Assembly: GCA_964514225.1 (NCBI GenBank)
Contig: CAZEPT010000015.1
Span: forward strand, 1-15,084
Source: CAZEPT01 sp964514225
Lineage (GTDB): Bacteria > Patescibacteriota > Minisyncoccia > Phycocordibacterales > UBA9973
DNA: 15,084 nt
Direction of reading: 5' to 3'
Shown: one piece after another, positions 1 to 4,800 of the stretch
How positions within the stretch are numbered: the stretch's first letter is position 1
How the letters are laid out: every line of letters starts with the position of its first letter
The notes under the pieces: generated by a model
What the model saw: only the letters and a program-made list of their open reading frames with translations
Database searches by the model: none
Told to the model about the DNA's origin: nothing
Position numbers and translations under genes: made by a program

Positions 1-54
1 AACTCCGCTTCCATCCTTGAGAAGGATGTGTCCTAACCGATAGACGATAGGGCC
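1..54 (-). tRNA. tRNA-Glu(CTC), 5' part, cut by the window edge
   Basis: Read on the minus strand from 54 to 1, the sequence begins with acceptor strand GGCCCTA. It continues with a D arm (GTC...GAC with a GG in the loop) and an anticodon arm CATCC-TTCTCAA-GGATG whose loop places CTC as the anticodon, which reads GAG (Glu). A short variable region and the first strand of the T stem (CGGAG) followed by TT are present. The rest of the T arm and the 3' acceptor strand lie outside the window, so pairing of the acceptor stem and a CCA end cannot be checked. The D-arm sequence resembles bacterial tRNA-Glu, which supports the identity. Confidence 0.85.
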
Positions 55-89
55 AAGTGAATAATGATAAAATCAAAAGTACTTTACAG

Positions 90-117
90 AATATAGCATA
101 TTTTTTTATATTTTGAA
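90..117 (-). promoter_or_regulatory. Possible promoter of tRNA-Glu
   Basis: On the minus strand an extended -10 (TGC followed by TATATT, hexamer at 90-95) lies about 36 nt before the tRNA 5' end. A weak -35 (TTCAAA, 112-117) stands 16 nt upstream. A transcript from here would carry a leader of roughly 30 nt, removed by RNase P. The region is A+T rich, so chance matches are likely. Confidence 0.3.
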
Positions 118-131
118 GGGTAGGGGTAGTA

Positions 132-160
132 TTTACGTAAAAAGATAGGTATGGTATTAT
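132..160 (+). promoter_or_regulatory. Promoter of the 189-839 gene
   Basis: TTTACG (132-137, 4 of 6 consensus bases) is followed after 17 nt by TATTAT (155-160), preceded by TGG, which makes an extended -10. Transcription would start near 167 and give a leader of about 22 nt without a Shine-Dalgarno sequence. Confidence 0.5.
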
Positions 161-188
161 GTTGGAAACACATTAAAAATTACACACT

Positions 189-839
189 ATGAAAAGAAGA
201 CCACAAATTACCATCAATAATGATTGGGACCCGACTCATTATTATGCAGAAGTTAATATACCTTTCGGAACGAATTATTATAATGAAAAGTTTTTTTTAG
301 AAAAATTTCATTCTAAGAGGAATATTTTTGGATTCAAATGTCACTTGAGTAATTATTTTTCTTACCGTGTCTGCATCATTAAATTACCTGAGACAACGGA
401 GAAAGTGCTTCATAATCACCGTTGGCAACACAGAGAAAATAGTTTTGTGTTGGAAAGACATATAGTTACTGTCAAAGAGGAGATATACAAATTAGATCAT
501 TACAAAATTTCAAACTTGGTATTAGATCTTATCGATTTTTTGCAACAAATGGGAAGAACTGCCAGAGATCTTTTAGTTTTCGTTCCAAGGCATGAAGATG
601 TTAAGCCGATTAAATTATTTAACTGCTATCCAATACGTGTAGAGAATCCCGGTTTTATTAGTCACATGTCTGAAGATGATGAACATTATTTTTTCTTAAA
701 AAATTTTCCTGTAGAAAAATGGGAAGAAATTAAGTGCTATAATTTGAACAGTGTAGAAAAAATTACAATATCCGAAGATTCATCGCTTGTCGCAACTTTA
801 CCTCTCTATTGGTTCAAAGGTTTAATACTAACGCGGTAA
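189..839 (+). CDS. Hypothetical protein, 216 aa, no recognised family
   Basis: I do not recognise this protein. It starts at an ATG preceded by A/T-rich sequence with no Shine-Dalgarno motif and ends at a TAA a few bases before an intrinsic terminator, so it is a complete single-gene unit with its own promoter. The product is soluble-looking, with no signal peptide or membrane segment. It is rich in aromatic residues (Tyr, Phe, Trp) and His, with a His/Arg-rich patch (HNHRWQHRE) near residues 76-84 and a hydrophobic helix-like stretch near residues 107-120. No catalytic motif is obvious. The gene is visibly more A+T rich than the neighbouring ATP synthase genes and sits next to a tRNA gene, which would fit recent acquisition or fast evolution, but neither is shown. 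It is likely a real gene given promoter, length and terminator; its function is unknown. Confidence 0.7.
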   Translation: MKRRPQITINNDWDPTHYYAEVNIPFGTNYYNEKFFLEKFHSKRNIFGFKCHLSNYFSYRVCIIKLPETTEKVLHNHRWQHRENSFVLERHIVTVKEEIYKLDHYKISNLVLDLIDFLQQMGRTARDLLVFVPRHEDVKPIKLFNCYPIRVENPGFISHMSEDDEHYFFLKNFPVEKWEEIKCYNLNSVEKITISEDSSLVATLPLYWFKGLILTR

Positions 840-853
840 TTTTTTTTATTTTT

Positions 854-879
854 AAGGCGCAGTTCATTGTGCCTTTTTT
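854..879 (+). terminator. Intrinsic terminator of the 189-839 gene
   Basis: An 8-bp stem (AAGGCGCA with TGTGCCTT, one G-U pair) closes a 6-nt loop (862-867) and runs directly into a T tract (874-879). It begins 15 nt after the stop codon. Confidence 0.8.
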
Positions 880-892
880 ATTACCTTATTTT

Positions 893-930
893 TTTGACAA
901 GCATTTTGCCGTGACAAAAACCTTGTCAAA
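893..930 (+). promoter_or_regulatory. Inverted repeat (candidate operator) before dnaJ
   Basis: TTTGACAAG (893-901) and CTTGTCAAA (922-930) form a perfect 9-bp inverted repeat separated by 20 nt. A third similar half-site, GTGACAAA, lies at 911-918. The right arm contains the -35 box of the dnaJ promoter, so a protein bound here would block RNA polymerase. The left arm contains a perfect TTGACA but has no -10 at a usable distance. This is not the CIRCE element bound by HrcA. A repressor role is inferred. Confidence 0.45.
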
Positions 931-950
931 GTATAAATTATCATTATAAT
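923..950 (+). promoter_or_regulatory. dnaJ promoter
   Basis: TTGTCA (923-928) is followed after 16 nt by a perfect TATAAT (945-950). The ATG of dnaJ begins 8 nt after the -10 box (7 nt between), so the transcript probably starts at or within 1-2 nt of the start codon. AGGGAG (951-956) looks like a Shine-Dalgarno sequence but is too close to the ATG and would barely be transcribed. Confidence 0.7.
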
Positions 951-957
951 AGGGAGT

Positions 958-2046
958 ATGAAGAAAGATTATTATGAAATTCTTGGCGTTTCCAAAACCG
1001 CTTCAAAAGATGAAATTAAGAAAGCATTTCATAAGATGGCTCACACTCATCATCCTGATAAAAAAGGAGGTGATGAAGCGAAGTTTAAGGAAGTGAACGA
1101 AGCATATCAGACTCTCTCAGATGAAAATAAAAGAGCACAGTACGACCGGTTTGGAAGTGGGTACCAGCAAACAGGCGCTGGACAAGGCGCAGGTTTTGAT
1201 CCGAATGGTTTCGGGTTTGATTTCTCTGGGTTTCAAAATGGACAAGGATTCGACATGAATGATTTCGGAGATATTTTCTCTGACTTTTTTGGCGGTGGCT
1301 ATGGCAGAGGTGGATCACAGCCGAAGCGCGGACGCGACATTAGTACTGAGATTAGTATCAGTTTTGAAGAGAGTATGTTCGGTGTGGAGCGTGATATTGT
1401 AATTACTAAAACGAGCGCTTGTGATGAATGTCATGGTAATGGTGCAAAGAAGGGAGCAAGCTTAAAGAAATGTACGACTTGTAATGGTCAAGGTCAAATC
1501 AGAGAAAATAGACAAACTATTTTAGGCGTTATGGCAACCACTCGCGTTTGCGAGACTTGTCACGGTGTCGGAGAAATTCCGGAAGAGAAGTGTCTCGTCT
1601 GTAAAGGTCATGGTGTTCTCAAAAAGCAATCTGAAATCAAAGTGAGAGTCCCTATGGGAATTGCAAATGGTCAGATGATTAAGCTTGTTGGATTCGGAGA
1701 AGCAGTTGCTCATGGAAGTGCAGGGGACTTGTACGTCCGAATCAATGTCACACCGCATAAAACCTTCAAGCGAGATGGAAACAATTTGGTGTATCCATTG
1801 ACCATAAAAGTGACACAAGCACTCTTGGGAGGAGAACACACTATTGAAACTTTTGACGGTCCGCTTGTGATTAAGATCCCGCAAGGAATTTCTCATGGGG
1901 AGATTTTGAGGGTCAAAGATAAAGGTGTACCTTTGTCGAAATCAAAAAGAGGTGACCTTTTGATTCCGATCAAGGTAACCATTCCTCAGAAATTGAGTCG
2001 AAAGGAGAGGGAATTGATTGAAGCATTAGAGAAAGAGGGCCTGTAA
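958..2046 (+). CDS. dnaJ: Chaperone protein DnaJ (Hsp40)
   Basis: DnaJ delivers unfolded proteins to DnaK and stimulates its ATPase in the cytoplasm. The 362-aa product has the full type I layout. The J domain occupies about residues 1-66, with the HPD motif at 32-34. A Gly/Phe-rich linker spans about 67-120. The zinc-binding region has four CxxCxGxG repeats (CDECHGNG, CTTCNGQG, CETCHGVG, CLVCKGHG), and the C-terminal substrate-binding domain is complete. All eight zinc-ligand cysteines are present and the length is normal or slightly short for the family. The gene stands alone; grpE and dnaK, which often accompany it, are not in the window. It has its own promoter with an inverted repeat over the -35 box, suggesting specific, perhaps stress-linked, control. 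Its stop codon lies inside a hairpin. Confidence 0.97.
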   Translation: MKKDYYEILGVSKTASKDEIKKAFHKMAHTHHPDKKGGDEAKFKEVNEAYQTLSDENKRAQYDRFGSGYQQTGAGQGAGFDPNGFGFDFSGFQNGQGFDMNDFGDIFSDFFGGGYGRGGSQPKRGRDISTEISISFEESMFGVERDIVITKTSACDECHGNGAKKGASLKKCTTCNGQGQIRENRQTILGVMATTRVCETCHGVGEIPEEKCLVCKGHGVLKKQSEIKVRVPMGIANGQMIKLVGFGEAVAHGSAGDLYVRINVTPHKTFKRDGNNLVYPLTIKVTQALLGGEHTIETFDGPLVIKIPQGISHGEILRVKDKGVPLSKSKRGDLLIPIKVTIPQKLSRKERELIEALEKEGL

Positions 2047-2056
2047 ACCCTCTTTC
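2031..2056 (+). terminator. Hairpin across the dnaJ stop codon
   Basis: GAAAGAGGG (2031-2039) pairs perfectly with CCCTCTTTC (2048-2056); the 8-nt loop contains the dnaJ TAA (2044-2046). The tract after it (ATTTG) is a poor U run, so it may be a weak terminator or only a 3'-end stabiliser that lets some transcription continue into the tRNA. Confidence 0.5.
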
Positions 2057-2058
2057 AT

Positions 2059-2087
2059 TTGCGTAAATAGCTTATTTTTGCTATATT
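2059..2087 (+). promoter_or_regulatory. Possible promoter of tRNA-Ile and the ATP synthase operon
   Basis: TTGCGT (2059-2064) and TATATT (2082-2087) are separated by 17 nt, which would start transcription around 2094, just before the tRNA at 2101. The -35 matches only 3 of 6 consensus bases. It matters because no convincing promoter exists between the tRNA and atpZ, so this may drive both. Confidence 0.4.
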
Positions 2088-2100
2088 GAGCGAGTATTTT

Positions 2101-2175
2101 GCGTGTGTAGTTCAGTGGTAGAACGCTGTCCTGATAAGACAGAGGTCCTAGGTCCGATTCCTAGCACACGCACCA
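2101..2175 (+). tRNA. tRNA-Ile(GAT)
   Basis: A complete cloverleaf is visible. The acceptor stem is GCGTGTG/CACACGC, and the D arm is GTTC...GAAC with a GG in the loop. The anticodon stem CTGTC/GACAG carries loop CTGATAA and anticodon GAT (2133-2135). The variable loop has 5 nt, the T stem is CTAGG/CCTAG, the discriminator is A (2172), and CCA is encoded in the DNA (2173-2175). The anticodon GAU reads AUC and AUU. The T loop is TCCGATT instead of the usual TTCGATT, so position 55, normally uridine and modified to pseudouridine, is a cytidine (2154). Only 28 nt separate this tRNA from atpZ. Confidence 0.95.
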
Positions 2176-2176
2176 G

Positions 2177-2194
2177 GTTTACTTAAATGTAAAC
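2177..2194 (+). promoter_or_regulatory. Small hairpin between tRNA-Ile and atpZ
   Basis: GTTTAC and GTAAAC pair over 6 bp around a 6-nt loop. After removal of the tRNA the mRNA would begin almost exactly with this hairpin, about 10 nt before the atpZ ATG, where it could protect the 5' end. It lacks the U tract of a terminator. The role is inferred. Confidence 0.3.
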
Positions 2195-2203
2195 AGTTAA
2201 AAT

Positions 2204-2497
2204 ATGGAAAACGAAGAGGTAATACAACCATGGTGGCACGCTCCGTTAATGTCCTTTTTTAGGATATCGGCGTGGATTATTGGTCCAGTATTGCTCGGAG
2301 TCCTCTTAGGAGATTTTTTGGATAAAAAATTTCATACTTCTCCCTGGATAGAGATTATTTTAACAGCCTTATTCTTCATGTTTTCTGTGTACCACATGGT
2401 ACGAGATGGAAAAAAATACGAAGAAGAAATAGAACATGAAATGCATCCAGAGCATGATCATCAAAAAGAAGTAATCGATAATAATCAAAACAAGTAA
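2204..2497 (+). CDS. atpZ: AtpZ/AtpI-type ATP synthase accessory membrane protein
   Basis: This 97-aa protein has two hydrophobic segments (about residues 18-38 and 49-66) with a GDFLDKKF loop between them. That is the pattern of the small AtpZ/AtpI family usually found first in ATP synthase operons, where members have been linked to c-ring assembly and Mg2+ transport. Here it also comes first, ending one base before atpB. The C-terminal tail (about 67-97) is unusually rich in Glu, His and Asp (EIEHEMHPEHDHQKE) and could bind divalent metal. No Shine-Dalgarno sequence precedes the ATG; the leader is A/T rich. The family assignment rests on size, topology and position rather than strong motifs. 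Confidence 0.8.
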   Translation: MENEEVIQPWWHAPLMSFFRISAWIIGPVLLGVLLGDFLDKKFHTSPWIEIILTALFFMFSVYHMVRDGKKYEEEIEHEMHPEHDHQKEVIDNNQNK

Positions 2498-2498
2498 C

Positions 2499-3473
2499 AT
2501 GAGTACAGAGACACAATATACAATTCAAAATGAACCGTTGTTTGATCCAGTAACTGGTGAGAAGTTAACCGTTGTCGGGCATGAAGAAGATACTACGCTT
2601 CATGTCGCGGAAGAAGGTACCCATACACTCGATAAAACACCGACACTGTTCGCTGAACCTGTTTTTAATAGCAGTATTCTTCCTATTACCAATTCATTGA
2701 TAACAAGCTGGATTGCCGTACTGATTATTGTTGTTTTAGCACTGAGTGTAAAAAAGAATATAAAAAAAATTCCAGGTAAATTACAACAAGTGTTTGAGCT
2801 AATCATCGAGGGCGGGTATGGTTTGTGTGATCAAGTAACCAACAGTAGAAAACTTTCTGAAAGAATATTTCCACTCGCATTTGCAATATTTTTCTTTGTC
2901 CTCCTGAATAACTGGCTCGGCCTTTTGCCGTTGACTGCTATTGGGACGATACAAGTTCATGATGGCCATCAAATGTTCGTACCATTTATTCGTGGAGGGA
3001 CAGCAGATATTAATACAACACTTGCACTCGGTTTGATGGCTGTTATTGGATCAAACATTTTTGGTATTGTTGCAATTGGTGGATGGAAAACACTCAATAA
3101 ATATTTAAATTTTAGAGCAGTAGGTAAAAGTGCAAAAAATATTAAAAAAGAACCAACAGGGGCAATTGTTGGACCGATTAAATTTTTTGTTGGAATACTT
3201 GAATTCATCGGTGAAATTGCAAAAATAGCATCACTTTCATTCCGTCTTTTTGGTAATATATTTGCTGGAGAAGTACTTCTTGTTGCAATGTCGACACTTG
3301 TTGCGTATTTTGTACCAATCCCATTTTTATTTCTTGAAGTCATCGTTGGTATTATTCAGGCACTCATCTTTTCGATGTTGACGCTTGTGTACTTTACGAT
3401 CGCTTCTCATGACCACGATGAAGAACATCATGAAGAAATGCCAGCCAAGATACACGCAGAAGTTGCCCACTAG
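2499..3473 (+). CDS. atpB: ATP synthase Fo subunit a
   Basis: Subunit a forms the two half-channels that carry protons to and from the c-ring. The 324-aa product has several membrane helices and the diagnostic segment SLSFRLFGNIFAGEVLL; Arg249 in it is the essential arginine that faces the c-subunit carboxylate. Gln287 (IIQALIFSML) corresponds to the conserved glutamine of the last helix. The protein is longer than many bacterial homologues. A hydrophilic N-terminal stretch of about 60 residues, rich in acidic residues and His, precedes the first helix (about 68-84). The tail (about 303-324) is His/Asp/Glu rich (HDHDEEHHEEM), echoing the tail of AtpZ just upstream. It starts one base after the atpZ stop, so the two are likely translated from one message. 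Confidence 0.97.
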   Translation: MSTETQYTIQNEPLFDPVTGEKLTVVGHEEDTTLHVAEEGTHTLDKTPTLFAEPVFNSSILPITNSLITSWIAVLIIVVLALSVKKNIKKIPGKLQQVFELIIEGGYGLCDQVTNSRKLSERIFPLAFAIFFFVLLNNWLGLLPLTAIGTIQVHDGHQMFVPFIRGGTADINTTLALGLMAVIGSNIFGIVAIGGWKTLNKYLNFRAVGKSAKNIKKEPTGAIVGPIKFFVGILEFIGEIAKIASLSFRLFGNIFAGEVLLVAMSTLVAYFVPIPFLFLEVIVGIIQALIFSMLTLVYFTIASHDHDEEHHEEMPAKIHAEVAH

Positions 3474-3480
3474 TTGGTGC

Positions 3481-3546
3481 ATCTTCTGTCCATACAATTC
3501 TAACTTCTGTTTTTATTGTATGGACTGAAGATCCACGAAATGGATC
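3481..3546 (+). other. Strong hairpin(s) in the atpB-atpE gap
   Basis: Between atpB and atpE, ATCTTC (3481-3486) plus GTCCATACAAT (3488-3498) pair with ATTGTATGGAC (3515-3525) plus GAAGAT (3527-3532), giving 17 Watson-Crick pairs with a single T-T mismatch and a 16-nt loop. Immediately after, GATCCA (3530-3535) and TGGATC (3541-3546) form a second 6-bp hairpin that shares GAT (3530-3532) with the first, so the base of the first and the second compete. There is no U tract, so a terminator is unlikely; an mRNA processing or stability element is inferred. About 40 nt of A/T-rich sequence follow before the atpE start. Confidence 0.75.
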
Positions 3547-3587
3547 CACATTACAAGGTCAGTTTATTAATTAATAAATAACAGTAT

Positions 3588-3806
3588 ATGGAATTTAATA
3601 TCATCCCACTTGCGAAAGCAATTGCTATCGGTCTCGGTGCTATCGGTCCAGCTATTGGTATCGGTTTAATCGGTGCTAAAGCTATGGAATCAATTGGAAG
3701 AAACCCAGAAGCAGCAAGTAAAATACTCGTGCCGATGCTTTTGGCGTCAGCGTTTGCTGAAGCGATTGCAATTTATGCACTCGTTATCGCATTCTCAATC
3801 AAGTAG
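3588..3806 (+). CDS. atpE: ATP synthase Fo subunit c
   Basis: Subunit c forms the rotating membrane ring. The 72-aa product is a hairpin of two hydrophobic helices joined by the polar RNP loop (residues 38-40). Helix 1 has the Gly-rich packing motif (GAIGPAIGIGLIG) and helix 2 carries the ion-binding carboxylate Glu58 in the segment SAFAEAIAIYAL. The positions that normally make a sodium site (Gln in helix 1, Ser-Thr after the Glu) are not present, so proton coupling is inferred. The gene is separated from atpB by 114 nt and from atpF by 84 nt, both much longer gaps than elsewhere in the operon, and each gap holds a strong hairpin. That arrangement fits selective stabilisation of the atpE message, because many c copies are needed per complex. 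Confidence 0.97.
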   Translation: MEFNIIPLAKAIAIGLGAIGPAIGIGLIGAKAMESIGRNPEAASKILVPMLLASAFAEAIAIYALVIAFSIK

Positions 3807-3812
3807 TAGTGT

Positions 3813-3863
3813 GTCCATCTAGAAACAAGAGAGAAGCGCTTCTCTCTTGCATTCTGGATAGAC
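3813..3863 (+). other. Long hairpin in the atpE-atpF gap
   Basis: A perfect 24-nt palindrome (3826-3849, arms CAAGAGAGAAGC and GCTTCTCTCTTG) is extended by a second stem, GTCCATCTAGAA (3813-3824) with TTCTGGATAGAC (3852-3863), which has one C-A mismatch and one G-U pair. A small internal loop (3825 versus 3850-3851) lies between them. The whole forms a stem of about 22 pairs starting 6 nt after the atpE stop. No T run follows, so a classical terminator is unlikely. It could block 3' exonucleases and stabilise atpE mRNA, or attenuate transcription; both are inferred. Confidence 0.8.
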
Positions 3864-3890
3864 AATTAATAGAAATAAATATATTAAAAC

Positions 3891-4382
3891 ATGGAAGCAC
3901 TTATTGGAACATTTCACATAGATTGGAAATTGATGGTTGCACAGATCGTTAACTTTTCTATTGTTTTTGGGGTTCTTTTCTGGTTTGTCATCAGACCCTT
4001 ATCTAAAACCTTAAAAGACAGAAAAATAGTCATAGAGCAAAGCCTTCTTGATGCTCAAAAAAATGCACTACTTCTGAAAGAAGCAGAGACTGCTCACGAT
4101 GAAGAAGTATCAAAAGGACGAGCTGAAGCTCATGAACTCATTCTTGAAATAAAAAATACTGCAGATGAAAAAAGAACTGAGCTTATTGCTGAAGCAGAGA
4201 AAGAAGTAGAAAAAATAATTAATGATGGTAAACGTTCTATTGAAGAAGAGAGACATAAAATTATGGATCAAATGCAGAAAGATGTCGCTGAATTAGTTAT
4301 TGCTGCTACTGAAAAAGTTATCGGAACGACTAAAGTTAATCCGGAAGTCGTAGAGAAGACTATTCAGGGATTGAATAAGTAG
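3891..4382 (+). CDS. atpF: ATP synthase Fo subunit b
   Basis: Subunit b is the peripheral stalk that holds F1 against the rotor torque. The 163-aa product has one N-terminal membrane helix (about residues 14-34, LMVAQIVNFSIVFGVLFWFV) followed by a long, highly charged helix, rich in Glu, Lys and Ala, running to the C-terminus, as expected for the dimeric coiled-coil stalk. RPLSKTL after the membrane helix is typical of the family. Length is normal. Only one b-type gene is seen, so a homodimeric stalk is inferred. Only one base separates it from atpH, so coupled translation is likely. Confidence 0.95.
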   Translation: MEALIGTFHIDWKLMVAQIVNFSIVFGVLFWFVIRPLSKTLKDRKIVIEQSLLDAQKNALLLKEAETAHDEEVSKGRAEAHELILEIKNTADEKRTELIAEAEKEVEKIINDGKRSIEEERHKIMDQMQKDVAELVIAATEKVIGTTKVNPEVVEKTIQGLNK

Positions 4383-4383
4383 T

Positions 4384-4797
4384 ATGAATACAGAATTTGA
4401 AAAAAAAATGGCTCAAGAGGTTCACACCGCTTTGAATAAATCTCAAAATAAAGAAGAAGATGCCCGTGTCCTCATGACCTTAGTAAAAGTACTCTCTGAT
4501 AAAAAAGCGCTTAATTATTCAGAGGGGATTATCTCAGCTTTGAAAGACTTGCTCGACAAAGAGCAAGGAATTATTAAAGTAGAAGTGACGGTACAAGAAA
4601 GATTGGACGAAAACTCAAAAGCAGTTCTTGTACGCACTCTCAAAGAAATTTACTCGGCTCGGGAGATTATACTGACTGAATCTATAGATCAAAGGATACT
4701 TGGAGGAATTAAATTAAAAATAGGGGAAGAAGTCTACGATGCAACTGTTAAGAATACACTAGGCCAACTTGCACGACGATTACAAGTAACAAAATAA
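4384..4797 (+). CDS. atpH: ATP synthase F1 subunit delta, short form
   Basis: Delta joins the peripheral stalk to the top of F1. The C-terminal part is clear: ESIDQRILGGIKLKIGEEVYD followed by ATVKNTLGQLARRL matches the conserved end of the family (a hydrophobic GG segment, then D-x-(S/T)-V and a closing helix). The whole protein has only 137 residues, while bacterial delta subunits usually have about 170-180. The shortfall is in the N-terminal helical domain, which normally binds the alpha N-termini. Because the reading frame starts one base after the atpF stop, a missed upstream start cannot explain it. Position between atpF and atpA confirms identity. A reduced stalk-F1 contact is inferred. 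Confidence 0.9.
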   Translation: MNTEFEKKMAQEVHTALNKSQNKEEDARVLMTLVKVLSDKKALNYSEGIISALKDLLDKEQGIIKVEVTVQERLDENSKAVLVRTLKEIYSAREIILTESIDQRILGGIKLKIGEEVYDATVKNTLGQLARRLQVTK

Positions 4798-4800
4798 AAC

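Noticed and set aside
893..930. Inverted repeat before dnaJ as a CIRCE element
   Set aside because: CIRCE has arms like TTAGCACTC/GAGTGCTAA with a 9-nt spacer; here arms and the 20-nt spacer differ.
1522..1896. 124-codon minus-strand open frame inside dnaJ
   Set aside because: It is the shadow of the conserved DnaJ coding sequence; its translation is low-information and has no family pattern.
2198..2203. TAAAAT as a -10 for atpZ
   Set aside because: It touches the ATG, so transcription would begin within the coding region; there is no matching -35.
3588..3806. Sodium-type c-ring
   Set aside because: The Gln in helix 1 and the Ser-Thr after the ion-binding Glu that mark sodium sites are absent; proton coupling is more likely.
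3813..3863. Hairpin after atpE as an intrinsic terminator
   Set aside because: No T tract follows and the rest of the operon continues downstream without a convincing new promoter.
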